Shown here: piece after piece, positions 10,216 through 21,164 of the stretch
Numbering within the stretch: position 1 is the stretch's first letter
Layout of the letters: each line of letters starts with the position of its first letter
Source of the DNA: Cricetomys ansorgei
Taxonomy: Eukaryota; Chordata; Mammalia; Rodentia; Nesomyidae
Assembly (NCBI GenBank): GCA_026225945.1
Contig: JAMJFZ010002307.1
Coordinates: 6,361,001 to 6,425,000, forward strand
Length of the DNA stretch: 64,000 bases
Reading direction: 5' to 3'
Translations under genes and position numbers: made by a program
The notes under the pieces: model-generated
The model's database searches: none
What the model saw: the letters and a program-made list of their open reading frames with translations, nothing else
What the model was told of the DNA's origin: nothing

Positions 10216-10749
10216 AGACCAGAGACACCAGGCTTATCATCTGCGTTTGGCTGCCTTGTGGACTCAAGTGAAGAACCAAGACTTTCTAGCAAAATGAGAT
10301 CCCAGTCCCTGTTTCAACTTCACAGTGCAGCTGTGTTCACTCACCACATATTCTTTTCAAACATGTGGGTGAGAAAGAATTTATGTGTGGGATTGGTATT
10401 TCTTTGAGCATCTTCATCAGGACAATTTACAAATCATTTTCATTTATGAGGAAACAATGATAAGCTTATCTGAATTACTGTTACATCAAGGTCAATGCCT
10501 AATTATGACTGTCCTGTGGAATCTCACTGTTACCAATCGTAACCCCAGAAGATATAATTTCAAATGAAATATTACTGCATGTTGAAATATCCAGAGACTC
10601 AAACCCCTGAAGTTAAAAAACTTCCAAATCACAATTCTGGGAGATTAAAATCTTAAAATCTGAAATTCCCCAGTAAGAAATTATACACTAAGAGATTAGC
10701 TATGCAATACAACAAGGAAAAAAAAACCCATCAGTTTAAAAATGTATCA
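10216..10749. other. Unassigned interval
   Basis: Two overlapping plus frames of 86 and 60 codons, neither resembling a known family. No repeat recognised. Confidence 0.45.
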
Positions 10750-10985
10750 TTTGGGACTGCAGACATGGCTCAGTGGTTAAGACCTCATTGGTTGTACTTG
10801 CAAAGGACTCAGGTTTGATTTCCAGCACCCACATGACAGCTCACAATCATCTGTAACTCCTGTCCCGTAGGATTCCAACACCCTTCTCTGGTCTTCTTGG
10901 GCACTGCACACATGTGGTACACAGACAGAGATTCAGGAAAACGCTCATACACATTAAATACTAAATTAAGTAAAACAAAAAAAAA
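10750..10985 (+). mobile_element. B2-family (B3-like) SINE
   Basis: Head 'agacatggctcagtggttaa', then 'cagcacccacatgacagctc', 'cacaatcatctgtaactcct', a 'gtggtacacagacagag' block and an A-rich tail. Nearly full length. Confidence 0.93.
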
Positions 10986-11266
10986 CTTAATGCGTCATTT
11001 GTGTGACTTAGCATTCCTTCTGGTCAGTGAAATTCCGGGAGCTTTTTATGCCCTAAGGCTGCATTTGCTAGAGAGGATGGTGAAGTTACTGATTAGTTGG
11101 AAAAGAATTACAAAGAAAGATGGCTCACAGCATTGCTATTTGATCGCTCATGTCATCCCTGACAAAGTCGTGTTCCGTATAGGAGCGTATACAGAATGCA
11201 TTTCCTATGTTTGGAGCTACATAAAACATCTCCCAGAAGACAGAAAATGTAATAGGGAATGCCCAT

Positions 11267-11269
<3 letters not shown>

Positions 11270-11319
<50 letters not shown>
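11270..11319. repeat. (TA)n microsatellite
   Basis: About 25 uninterrupted AT units, able to form a cruciform. Confidence 0.97.
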
Positions 11320-11321
<2 letters not shown>

Positions 11322-11539
11322 GTAAGTTTGGTAAGCTGAGCCATATAGAAGATAAATGTGAATCCCTGAAAGCATGAGCTATTCATCACTATCAAGACTG
11401 GAGGACTGTTGGAACTGGCCACTTATTACAGATAACCTCTGCAACACACTTTTTACATGTGTTGAATCTTTATTGTAGGTTTTCCCCCTTTTCTTATTTT
11501 TTTATATTTTGTTACTTTTCCCCTTGCTGTTATTCTATT

Positions 11540-11762
11540 TTAAATGCATATTTATTATTTTGTGCGTATGGATCTGTGCCTGGATGTGTGTTTGTGCCCC
11601 ACATGTGTGAAATACCTATGGGGGCCAGAAGGGGGAGTTTGGATCCCTGAAACTAAAGTTGTAAGTGGTTATGAGTCATACGATATTAGTGCTAAAAACC
11701 AAACCCCAGCTCTCTGCATTTGTGAAAGTTTGATTAACCAGTGAGCTAATCTCCGGGCCATC
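11540..11762 (-). mobile_element. B2-family (B3-like) SINE
   Basis: Reversed B3: 'gtgtttgtgccccacatgtg', 'tatgggggccagaaggggga', 'gttgtaagtggttatgagtc' and 'gagctaatctccgggcca'. The last is a degraded head. Confidence 0.87.
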
Positions 11763-12504
11763 TCCTGCCTATTTTAAATTGTCAGCATTATTCTATTTAT
11801 ATATTTTTTTCATGCCTTATACTTCATCTCTCACATCATTTCCAACATGGAGGCATGAACTGTGAAAAGACTTATAGGGAATTCTAATTCATTTTATTCA
11901 CATTTTTGAAGTTGATTCCATGAAAGTACATTATCTCAGCAATAGCTTTCCATATGACCATTATGCATGTGTGTAAAAAATTGGAAATGTCTACAAGAAA
12001 TGAAAAACATTTTGGGGGAATCTCAGCCCTTTGAGTGATTATATTAAAAGGCTTGGGTTGTTGGGCAAACAGTATTTCAGATGACTGAAGACATCTCCCT
12101 TAGAGCTTGCTGGTCGACCTAGCATTCTGATTAGCTGTAGACTTCCACTGTAACTATCCCCACTAGGACCTGAGTCCTGCTTATAAAGCCTTTCTATGGC
12201 TGGTAAGGATCTTCTCTTCCCCTGAACATCACTAGTGATTGGCAGCTTTTCAGGTCACCTGGTAACAGGGTCAATGCAGGAAAGCAAATGTGGGAGAAAT
12301 AGCCTCTAGACTCTGAAGTGCCTCACTGAGAAAGCCTCATTCTTCCAGTTTTTTCTGGGTCTTGTCATTTAGCTTTGTCCCTTGTGAAAAGCCCATAGAT
12401 AGAATTTTTAAAATATGGTTTAGTAATTGCTGTCTTTTAAAGGGTATATTTAAATATTCATATATATTTGGATATTTCAATCATTCCTACTCTCTGTACT
12501 TTTG
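11763..12504. other. Unassigned interval
   Basis: No repeat recognised. No frame of note except the first part of a 78-codon one that runs into the adjoining B1. Confidence 0.45.
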
Positions 12505-12618
12505 TTTTGTCCTTTTGAGGCACAGTCTTGCTTTGTCAAGCAGTGTGCCTCAAACTTGTGATGTTCCCCTAGTCTCCAGCCCTGAATGCTGGGGTTAGAG
12601 TATAGCACCACACTTGAA
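12505..12618 (-). mobile_element. B1 SINE fragment
   Basis: Reversed B1: 'cttttgaggcacagtcttgc', 'gtgcctcaaacttgtgatgt', 'aatgctggggttagagtata', 'gcaccacact'. Confidence 0.8.
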
Positions 12619-12709
12619 TCCTACTGTATGCTTTCTATTCATTTCTTAAGCCTTGTTTTTATTTGGGCTGTCAATGTTGATTTAAATCTGTGTCTATCTA
12701 TTTAGAAGG

Positions 12710-12895
12710 AGGTGTCAAGATGGTTCAGCAGGTAAAGGCTCTTGCCACCAAGCCTGAGGACCTAAGTTCCATCCCCAGGACCCGCATGGTAGAAGGAGTA
12801 TTCTGACCTCCACCCGAGTACTATGGCATGTGTGCACCCACACAGCCACACACCCCTTCACACACATTATATACACACAAATGAATAAATATTTT
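12710..12895 (+). mobile_element. B2-family (B3-like) SINE
   Basis: 'gatggttcagcaggtaaagg', 'gccaccaagcctgaggacct', 'tccccaggacccgcatggta', 'ttctgacctccacccgagta' and a CA-rich tail ending 'aaatgaataaatatttt'. Confidence 0.92.
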
Positions 12896-13351
12896 AAAAT
12901 GCAGGTTAGACAGAGAATATATTGTTCTAAATGACTTACAAAAAGAGTGAACCCAGTCTTTTCCTTTGTCTCATCTTTCTCTTGCCTTCTCAACCTCTCC
13001 TTCCCTCCCTTTCCTTGTTACAGGGTTTGGTAAATGAAATGAAAAACTATGCATCCTGGGCATGGACTCTACCTCTGAACTTCTTCTATTCCAGCCCCTT
13101 TCAACTTTTTAAATATTGACCATCAGAAAAAGACCTGACATGAAGACAAATGAATGAAACAAGCTGTCTCCCTTTAGAGTATAAGCAAACAAAGTGACCT
13201 CTCTCAGTCTAGTGCTCTCTGTCTCCCTCTGATCCTGGTACTTCTCTCCAATAGTGGTTCCAGAGGATGCTACACTGGGGGTAACTTTCCAACACATGAA
13301 TTTTAGGTCACATCTAGATTATAGCAGGCTGTACAAGGAAAACTCACCATG
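12896..13351. other. Unassigned interval
   Basis: A CT-rich patch at 12960-13015. Nothing else recognised. Confidence 0.45.
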
Positions 13352-13405
13352 GAAGCCAGGAATAGGGACACATGGATGTAATCACAGCATTTGGCAGGTG
13401 GAAGC
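13352..13405 (+). mobile_element. B1 SINE 5' fragment
   Basis: 'atggatgtaatcacagcatt' and 'tggcaggtgg' match the B1 head. Only about 55 bp survive, cut where the reversed B2 begins. Confidence 0.55.
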
Positions 13406-13424
13406 ACTCGCATGAGTTGCAGGG

Positions 13425-13570
13425 CTCCTGGAGGACAGAAGCAGGTGTTATTAGATCCCCTGGAACCAGAGTTCCATGTTGTGAGCTCCTGATGTGGGCA
13501 TTGGGAACCTTCCTTGGGTCCTCTGTAAGAGCATCATGAACTCTTAACCACCGAGCCATCTCTTCAGCCA
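13425..13570 (-). mobile_element. B2-family SINE fragment
   Basis: Reversed B2: 'agatcccctggaaccagagt', 'tgtgagctcctgatgtgggc' and 'accgagccatctcttcagcc'. Confidence 0.9.
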
Positions 13571-13574
13571 AAGC

Positions 13575-13640
13575 CAATTCTTTCCTTTCTTCTTTACTCT
13601 TTCCCTCCCTTCCTCCCTCCCTCCCTTCCCCGCCCCCTTC
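13575..13640. repeat. CT-rich (TCCC)n tract
   Basis: A homopyrimidine-rich run directly beyond the head of a reversed B2. Confidence 0.9.
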
Positions 13641-13653
13641 CATTCCAAGGATC

Positions 13654-13670
13654 AAAAAAAAAAAAAAAAA
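13654..13670 (+). repeat. Poly-A run
   Basis: 17 A without an assigned source element. Confidence 0.9.
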
Positions 13671-13754
13671 TCTTTTTACAACACATAGTTGAAATGACTG
13701 GCTTTTAGTGCATTTTATTTCTAAAGATGCTAGCTTTATGGATGACAATGGTAT

Positions 13755-14070
13755 TGTAGTAGCATGCTTCTATGTAGCTTAGCAAGGAAGAAAAGGAGGC
13801 ATATTTCTTAATTGCAAACCCTGCCAGACCTCAGCAGAGGGAACCCTCATAATGGCCAGTGCCATCCTCAACATTGGAATCCCAAGCATCTGAGCTCAGG
13901 TGTTTTTATTCATTCAGAATTCCTCATGTGTAGATCAATAGCAATCAAACATCCCCCACAGAAATCCAACACCTGCAGACAATACAAAATGCCAAGGCCT
14001 ATGCATCCCTTTTTCCAAAAGTATACAAAAGCATTTTATTAACACAACTAAAAATAAACTTCCACAATTC
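13755..14070. repeat. Left copy of a paired ~317 bp direct repeat
   Basis: Collinear with 15462-15778 at a constant offset of about 1,708 bp. Shared blocks include 'gcatctgagctcaggtgttt' and 'cagacaatacaaaatgccaa'. By eye, identity is in the high eighties percent. The edges read TG...CA, and an AATAAA lies near the right edge, so it may be an LTR. The family is not identified and the orientation is not certain. Confidence 0.9.
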
Positions 14071-14434
14071 TCCTTTTCTGTACCAAAAAAAAATTGCTTT
14101 ACCTTTACAACACAATTTAATACTACCCACCAAAAGTATTTACCAGAGGAACAATCATGAGTTGCTGATGACAGGACTAAATGAAACCAAACATCTATCG
14201 AGCTTTCACAATATATTTGGACAGCAGAAAAACATTATCGATGTCCAATTATCTGGAATTCACTCATGATCTTCTGAGTTCCTCCAAAGGGCTTGGGTTA
14301 CTTCTCTGACTCTGCCCTCTGCAGTATACACAGCTTGTCCTCCAGGCTCTGGATGGCTCTACTCCACTGCTGCTGCTGTTCTTGGTGATCATCCCATGGT
14401 ACTGACACCTCAAAATGTCATCTGCTGCAACAGG
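14071..14434. other. Interior of paired-repeat element, left part
   Basis: Lies between the two direct repeats. No primer-binding site or coding motif could be recognised. An A run sits near 14084. Confidence 0.4.
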
Positions 14435-14706
14435 GCTGCACTTCCACCAATAACCTCTTCTGGACTTTCTTCATGGTGCCAATCCTCAACTTCTATTCAT
14501 GACCCCTTCAATCTGGGCCTTCAACTGCCACTGAGGCTACACCTTCACCAATGGCTTCTCCTGGGCTCTCTTCATGGTGCCAAGCCTCAACTTCTTTATA
14601 TGATCCCTTCTTCTGGGCCTTCAATTACTTCTGAGGCTTCACTTTTACCAATGGCCTCTCCTGGCCTCTCACAGTGCCAAGCCTCAGCTGCTCTCCAGTG
14701 ACATTC
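14435..14706 (+). repeat. Three ~100 bp tandem units
   Basis: Units begin near 14435, 14535 and 14636. Each has a 'caccaatggcttctcctgg'-like start, 'ttcatggtgccaagcctcaa', and (first two) 'tctgggccttcaa' and 'ctgagg'. The third is shorter and more diverged. They lie inside the region bracketed by the paired repeats. The 101-codon frame here only reflects the repeat. Confidence 0.85.
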
Positions 14707-15461
14707 ATGTTTTCAAAACCAGAACCACCTGGGTAACTCTTATAGTACCAAGTTTGACTGGAGCATGAGATATAACCTCACCAGTTCTGGAAGAGTTTCT
14801 GTGTGCTGACCCTTAGGAAACACTTTTCAGGTTTTAAGATAGAGTCTGGTTTGATGGAAAAATAACTGGTCACCTTGTCTGCAATAGGGGTCCCCTCATG
14901 GATGGAGTTCTCATCACCAACACCAATGCCTGGACAGTTTGTCTTTCTCTTTTTCAGGTTTGCAGAAAGAAAATAATAATTGGCTCCAAGCTGAGGAATT
15001 CCATGACAGCAGAGGTTCCTGGGCCAGTGGGAAGAATCTCTGGTTGAAACATTCTGGAAGTTTGGCATTCTTTCTCACCACTGTTATGGGGAAACATACA
15101 CCCTTCTTCATAGACCTCAAACATAAGACCCACTTGGGCTTCCCACTCACAAAAAGTCATCAACAAACTCAGTTTATAGAACAGTTCACCCCATTTCTCA
15201 TACCCTGGCTGCTGCCAGTGTCAGGATGGAGAGTTGGCTCCATGATCAGGAGAAGAGGTTAGAACCTTGCTTTTTCCTTGCTGAACTCTGTTTTCACTAT
15301 GAAAATTCATCCAAAACATTTGTCTGAAACATGGCTCTCACCTAGGAGCTTCTTTCTCATTTACAACTCTCTTTTATAGAGCTTTCCTTTTATTAGTATC
15401 TTAATTTCTGTCTTCTGGGACTACTCTGGTGTGATGTCCTGCCCTATGTTAGTGTGCCATT
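14707..15461. other. Interior of paired-repeat element, right part
   Basis: Contains overlapping minus-strand frames of 96, 78 and 70 codons between 14778 and 15166, in different phases. The frames could be a frameshifted old coding remnant, but I recognise no domain. Presumably part of the same element as the flanking repeats. Confidence 0.35.
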
Positions 15462-15778
15462 TGTAATAGTATGCTGCAGTGTAGCCTAGCAAGTAAGACA
15501 AGGAGGCATATTTCATAATTGCAAACCCTGCCAAACTTCAGCAGAGGGAACCACTATCATGGCCACTGCCATCCTCAACAGTGGAACCCCAAGCATCTGA
15601 GCTCAGGTGTTTTTATTCATTCAGATATTCTCATGTGCAGATCATAAGCAATCACACATCTCCCACAGAAATCCAATGCCAGCAGACAATACAAAATGCC
15701 AAGGCCTATGAATCCCTTTTCCCAACAGTGCACAAAAACAATCACTTTAAACACAGCTAAAAATAAACTTTCACGACA
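15462..15778. repeat. Right copy of the paired ~317 bp direct repeat
   Basis: Partner of 13755-14070, with no large indels between the copies. If the pair are LTRs, the whole element is 13755-15778. Confidence 0.9.
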
Positions 15779-16329
15779 GATATTGCCTGCATCTTTGAGA
15801 ATTCTGTGGTAATGCCTTGAACACAAATTACCTCCTAGAGGAAAATACATTTCGACTTATTTTACAGAGGCCATGGGGTTTGTTTAGGAGCTGAGTAGTA
15901 TTGAGACCTTTTGAACACAAAAATTAGTTTTGAACTCTGCTAAGGTTTACAATTGTATTTCTTTTATTGCAGAGATGTTCCCCCCCTTCAATGGTAAATC
16001 AATTATCCTTGATAGAAATGCACTGTCAGAAGCATGACTACTCAGCCTGCTGTAATTCTTCAGAACAACGAAACAACGAAAGGATAAGTTTCCACATTAA
16101 ACTCTCCAACGCACTGATTTTCAATGTGAACTTCCACGGTTCTCTTTGTGGAATAATTATTTCTCAGAAAGGAAAAAAAAAAGATAAATCTGTAAAATTT
16201 GAACTTCATTTTTGCTTGAAATTCATTGAGGTTGAGCAGTTTTTTTGGTTGGCTTAGTTTTCATCGTTTTTTCTAATTTAATGAATAAAAAGTTAACAGA
16301 TTCAGTACTGTGCCTATATTCACTAGTGT
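15779..16329. other. Unassigned interval
   Basis: A 96-codon plus frame (15967-16257) without recognisable similarity. No repeat identified. Confidence 0.45.
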
Positions 16330-16565
16330 GCTACCCTCTCTTACTCTCTGGCACCCTCAAAATTTAGATTCTATGTATGAGAGAAAACCAGCAATCTTTG
16401 TCTTTTGAGTTCCGCCTGTTTCGCTCAGTATGGCATTGGCTTCAGTCCCATCAGTTTCCCTGCTAGGGCCACAACTTTGTTTTTCTTTATGTCTCAATAA
16501 AATCCCACCATGGAAATGTACAACATTTTATTTATCATTCATCCATTTGCTTATTTTAACCTACA
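16330..16565 (-). mobile_element. L1 fragment, ORF2 3' region
   Basis: Complement of L1 just beyond the ORF2 end: 'cgctcagtatggcattggct', 'tatgtctcaataaaatccca' and 'ttatttatcattcatccatt'. An old L1M-like copy. Confidence 0.65.
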
Positions 16566-16617
16566 GTGAGAAGCCTGAAGACTGAATAAGCAAGCAAACA
16601 CATCCTTTACATTTGTT

Positions 16618-16710
16618 TGCGTATTTCTTTCTCTCCTTTTACTCTCTGTCTCTGTATTTATCTCTCTGTGTCTCTTTCTCTCTGTGTCTCTGTCTCTCCC
16701 TGTCTGTCTC
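16618..16710. repeat. (TCTC/TGTC)n pyrimidine tract
   Basis: Imperfect TCTCTG and TCTGTC units ending at the tail of a reversed B3-like SINE. Confidence 0.93.
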
Positions 16711-16737
16711 CATCCCCTCCCACCGGCCCCCTGCCGT

Positions 16738-16886
16738 GTGTATATATCATGATACATGTATCCAGGTCAGAGGATACTTAACTGAAGCTGGTTCCCTCTT
16801 TCTACCATGTGAGTCTTAGGGATTGGACTCAGACCACTGAGTTTGACAGAAAGAAGCTTTGCCTGCTAAGCCAACTCACTAGCCCT
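16738..16886 (-). mobile_element. B2-family (B3-like) SINE
   Basis: Reversed B3: 'tccaggtcagaggatactta', 'ctctttctaccatgtgagtc', 'tagggattggactcagacca' and 'agccaactcactagccct'. Confidence 0.9.
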
Positions 16887-17044
16887 GCAACTTATCACTT
16901 AAGATACAATTTAAATACATCTCAGAAATGACTGATATTTTATAAGCCTCCGTTCCCAGTCAGTGCTGAGATAGCTGATCATGATTAACTATCAGACACA
17001 TTCTACAGCTCTACATAGGACATTCTGTGAACAGTTAATAGTAA

Positions 17045-17110
17045 GTTATTTATTACATACCTTGCTCAAGGACACTCTAGCTGATAGGGTGTACACACTG
17101 TCAGATAACC
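17045..17110 (-). mobile_element. MIR fragment
   Basis: 'accttgctcaaggacactct' and 'agctgataggg' match the complement of the MIR core. Short. Confidence 0.4.
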
Positions 17111-17184
17111 AACAATACAAATGAAATAATAACTGGTAAAAAGACTAAACTTGCTGTTAGAAGGGTCCCCTGGTTGCTAGTTTC

Positions 17185-17278
17185 AAGAACTCAGGCAAAC
17201 ACCTCAGTCTTTCTTGATCTTTATTTCCCTGGCTATATGAAATAGGACTGTATCCAACGGTTTCTCATGGAATGTTTA
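17185..17278 (+). mobile_element. MIR fragment
   Basis: 'tcaggcaaacacctcagtct' and 'tatttccctggctatatgaa' follow the MIR 3' part. Confidence 0.5.
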
Positions 17279-17799
17279 TAGATTTAAAACTATGCTTTTG
17301 GAGGCAAAGTGATTTGTAAATTGTAAGAATTGCACAAACTCTGATTTGCATTTGTTTGTTTGTTTATATTTTGCACCACAACCCTGGACTGCATAGTAAA
17401 TAATACTGCCGTTCAAAAGAGGATGGACACAGCGTCTCACGGCAGGACACATTTTCCATGCAATACATTTAAGTTTCATTTCAACCTGCAATGAAGTTAG
17501 CCAAACTATAGAAACATACTGCTTTGACTGTGCTTATGGACAAAATCTGTTTTCTGACCAAGTTTTCCTGTTTCTTTCCTACTTCTGTTGTACCTAAATC
17601 CATATTTAGACTTGAAAACCAAACCAAACCAAGATGTTGGTTTCCCTCTTTAGATAAAGTTTGACTAGTTTCAGCATGAGGCCTGATGCAGGTGGTTGAT
17701 TAGAAAAAGTAAGCAGGGACTGTGTTCAGGAAAGTCTGCACGTGAGCCCAGGGTAGAAAGACAGCGAAAGTTAAGGGGACACAGAAAAGGAAAGGAACT
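17279..17799. other. Unassigned interval
   Basis: No repeat or coding pattern recognised. A short (GTTT)n run lies near 17351. Confidence 0.45.
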
Positions 17800-17807
17800 C
17801 TCTATAA

Positions 17808-18032
17808 CAGCAGTTATCAACCTGTGGGTTGGGACCCCTTTGGTAGAGTGGAACAATCATTTCACAGGGGTCACCCAAGCTCATCTGCATATCGGATATT
17901 TACATTACAATTCATAACAGTAGAAAAAAATACAGCTATGAAGTAGCAACAAAATAATTTTGTGGTTGGGGTAACCATACCATGAGGAATTGCATTAAAG
18001 AGTTGCAGCTTTAGGAAGGTTGAAAACCATTT
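17808..18032 (+). mobile_element. URR1 non-autonomous hAT-Charlie DNA transposon, complete
   Basis: Left terminal inverted repeat 'cagcagttatcaacctg' and right end 'aggttgaaaaccattt' frame a typical URR1 interior ('gggttgggacccctttggta', 'ttcataacagtag', 'gaagtagcaacaaaataatt'). Flanking 8 bp copies are ctctataa (17800-17807) and ctctagaa (18033-18040), 7 of 8 matching. The right one fits the nTCTAGAn target preference known for this group. It encodes no transposase. Confidence 0.95.
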
Positions 18033-18139
18033 CTCTAGAAAGTAAGGTCTCTCACCAGCTGAGAGACATTCTTGATTAAATGCTAGAACAATAGTAGAAC
18101 TTTTCTATGAAGATGGATTACATATAGACTATATTTTAT

Positions 18140-18660
18140 TTGCATAGAAATATTGCCTGTCAGAATGTTAAAACAGCAACAATCCATGCTTAAGGCCTGA
18201 GCATTTAACCTTTGATTTTGGGCATATTACCGCCCAGCTCTAAGACCTATAATTTTCTGCAAATCTCCTGTCAGACTATAAACTTTGTTTACAATAAAAA
18301 CATGCCTCAACTCCCTTGTGACCTCATGTAGTAAAAATTCTTCACCTCTTCTTGGCCTATAGAACCACCCCACCATCTCATTGCTGAAAAGGAAGAGAGG
18401 AACCTTAAAAAGCCTTTGAGATATAAGTTCAAAATCACATGTATGGTGGTTGTTAAGACAAGTATGTATGTATGATTCTGTCTTGGGAAGCCTGTACCCA
18501 CATTCCTGTATGTACTATGCTTTCCTGAAACACCTCTATTTGTATTAAAACCTATACTTAAACCTATGTTAAAATTGTTTCTTAATAAACTCCAACTCTG
18601 CTACATACTGACTTGTTCTGAAACTCTTTTATGGTGAAGTCAAGAATTCAAGCCTCACCT
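18140..18660 (+). mobile_element. Probable solo endogenous retroviral LTR
   Basis: An AATAAA at 18584-18589 sits downstream of a possible TATA-like 'gatataag' near 18420, then a CT-rich U5-like stretch ('ctccaactctgctacatact') ends near 18660. Edges and class are uncertain. Confidence 0.5.
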
Positions 18661-18774
18661 GAATGTGTGTGTGTAGTGGGGGGAGGGGGGGTCTGTGAAA
18701 AAAACCCTCAGGCAACTGCATCATGGAGTTGCCTTAACTCCCACTCCTAGGGCTGCCAACATTACATGTCCAAT

Positions 18775-18870
18775 AGTTCTCTGACTCCTTTTTGTTTGTT
18801 TGATCTATTTTGAATAAACTTCTTTCTATTATAGGTCGCTAAGTCTGTAGAAGTAGATTACTACAGCATA
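18775..18870 (+). mobile_element. MaLR-like LTR 3' end
   Basis: 'gaataaacttctttctatta' followed by 'taggtcgctaagtctgtaga' and 'actacagcatattct' resembles the 3' end of MLT1-type LTRs. Confidence 0.4.
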
Positions 18871-19054
18871 TTCTATTTTTACTCATTGATGAAAGGATTG
18901 ATACCAATAAATAGAAACACACACACATACAATACATAACCTATAATTTATAGCATCAGTCTCAGTGGTCAGCAGGGCAGAAATAGATGTTTCAGGCAGG
19001 ATGACAGGGAAGGGCCACACCATGCATGGTGACACAGCTCATGTCTTAGACTCA

Positions 19055-19425
19055 GGCTACTTTAAGCAAGTACCATAAATGGATAGACTAAGGGGCAAAT
19101 GATTACTCCTCACAATTCTGAAAGTCCAAGATCAAATGTGAGCACTTGTTAGACTCCTACTGAGAGCATGCTTCTCAGTATGCATGCAGCCAACTTCATG
19201 GTACATTCTTACACAGTTTGAGAGTGAATGCTCTGGGTTTGTTCTTCACTCCTTTATAAGGGCCATGGATGCCATCTTCCTAACCTCATCTAAGCCTAAT
19301 TACCTCCAAAAGGCCTCAGCTAATGCCCATCACCTGGGGACAGGATTTACGCATATAATGTCTGATGATCCTAGAATACAAACACCATCTACAGATATTA
19401 TCTAAAATATTATAGACGGTAGACC
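19055..19425 (-). mobile_element. ERVL-MaLR LTR (MST/MLT1-like)
   Basis: Plus strand carries the complement of the LTR: 'gcaagtaccataaatggata', 'cacaattctgaaagtccaag', 'cctttataagggccatggat', 'ttacctccaaaaggcctcag'. Order agrees with reversed MaLR LTRs. Confidence 0.7.
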
Positions 19426-20499
19426 AGATGTCCAATGAGCCTGTCACATTACACATCAAAGAACAGAATGTCAGCATCACTGTTGATGGCTGGTGTCTGT
19501 ATATAAATATGAGAAATATGGGGTCTCAGAAAATAGAACATTGATCTACAAAGAGGAATGAAAAGAAATAGAAGCTACAATTTGAGTCTTGAATAAGTAG
19601 AAAAGAAAAATAAGCTTAAAATAAGCTTAAACAGTAAACAGAGAGACAGAGACAGACAGGGGGAGGAACAAAATGAACCAATGAATAGGAACTAAAATTG
19701 TAGCATTCCCTCCATGTTAATTTTAAGACATCCATTACATATCAAACAAGAGAAACATGAGGTACAGGCAAGTAAATGTAAACTGTCCAAATTTACAAAG
19801 ACTTAAACATTTATTACATTAAACATTATATATAAATCTCTACATAGGATGTCCTAAAAATAAACAAAGTTCTTAGTATTTGGAGCTAACTGGAATTTAA
19901 TAGCTAAAGAAGCCGGTCCATCAAGTGAATATGTACCCACAGGAACTATGAGTCTGGACTAAGAAAACATATTCTGAATAGAAAGCTGAAACCTGGACTT
20001 ATGTTTTCCTACAAAGAGAAAGTAGGCTGAGAGTGTTTCTAGCCCCTCCTCCCAGAAGGGCCTGTCTCCAATGCTCCCTTCAAGTGGGACCAAGTGGGAT
20101 TATGAGAAAAACAACAAACTTGGAGCAAGGGAACAAAGGTCATCAGAACTCAGGGGACTGAATAGCTTGTTCCTGGGACAGACCTGGGCATAACCTTGGA
20201 ATGTTCCCATGGACAAAGCTAGAGGGCTTTCAGAAACTTGCACATGCAAGTACTGAAAACCTAGCATGGATCTCTCCCTAGTAAGCAGCACACATGAGCC
20301 TACTTGTCTATAAACGCACCTGTCCTACACTGCAGATACACGCAGGGACTCATAAAAGTGCTGGAACAAAGGAGGGAAATGCAGTAGAATCTCAAAAAAT
20401 AAAAGAAATTTTTAAAAAGAATTAAAAACAAAAACAAACAGTATGTGAAAATTTTTCAAAAATAAAAAGGATAAAATATTAATAAAAATGCTGTATTGT
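19426..20499. other. Unassigned interval
   Basis: Purine-rich near 19630-19665 and an A-rich stretch at 20390-20450 that may be an old retroelement tail. No family assigned. Confidence 0.45.
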
Positions 20500-20853
20500 C
20501 ATGTTAACATGGAATTGTGGAACCTCACAGGACCCCATCCCTAGTCAAAGATCTACAGGTAACTAATCTGTCGAGAGTGGTAGAAATAACCTTCCCCAGA
20601 GATGAACTCCCAATTGGCTATCCAAAAATAATACCTCGTAGTCAGCTTGAAATCTTATATAAGTAACATTAAACAGACTTTTCAGGTTGTATTTATATAT
20701 TTAGATGTGTGTGTAACAATAACAAAGAATAACAGGCAATAATATCAAGAGGGAGCCAGAACTGGGAAGGTGTACATAGGAAGATTTGGAAGGAGGAAGG
20801 GAGAAAATTATGTAATTATATTTAAATTAATATTATAATTTTACAAAAAAAAA
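20500..20853 (+). mobile_element. L1 3' end (rodent Lx-like)
   Basis: 3' UTR landmarks: 'agagatgaactcccaattgg', 'aatctgtcgagagtgg', 'tgtgtgtgtaacaataacaa' and 'attatgtaattatatttaaa', ending in poly-A at about 20843-20852. 5'-truncated. Confidence 0.75.
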
Positions 20854-21164
20854 GCTATCTGATTTTCCTCTCCCTCTCTCTACCCCTCCTCCACCACATA
20901 CAATACCAGGATCCCAGTACATCCTGTAAGAAGATAACAGGACAATGGTGTGGATCACAGACGCAGTATCACTGGGCCTTATCCTGAGTTAAAGAATCCG
21001 ATTTTATTATGTGAATCCTGGTCATAAGACTACATGGATTGCTTAGTATTTACAAATGCAGGTTTGAGCCAATTTAGACTTTCTTGTAACTTACATTCTA
21101 CTGCTAGGAAACATCATAACTATGCTTTCATCTTCTTTAAGAATTTCTTAACATTCACCTCTGA
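20854..21164. other. Unassigned interval
   Basis: A CT-rich patch near 20865-20890, then unassigned sequence. Confidence 0.4.

Noticed and set aside
10750..10985. Possible tRNA gene from a tRNA-like head
   Set aside because: The box A/B-like head continues into a B3-like SINE body and A-rich tail; no cloverleaf with an acceptor stem is apparent. The same applies to other SINE heads.
10897..11325. 142-codon plus frame
   Set aside because: Starts in a B3-like SINE tail and ends in a TA microsatellite.
13344..13748. 134-codon minus frame
   Set aside because: Made of SINE, pyrimidine tract and poly-A complement.
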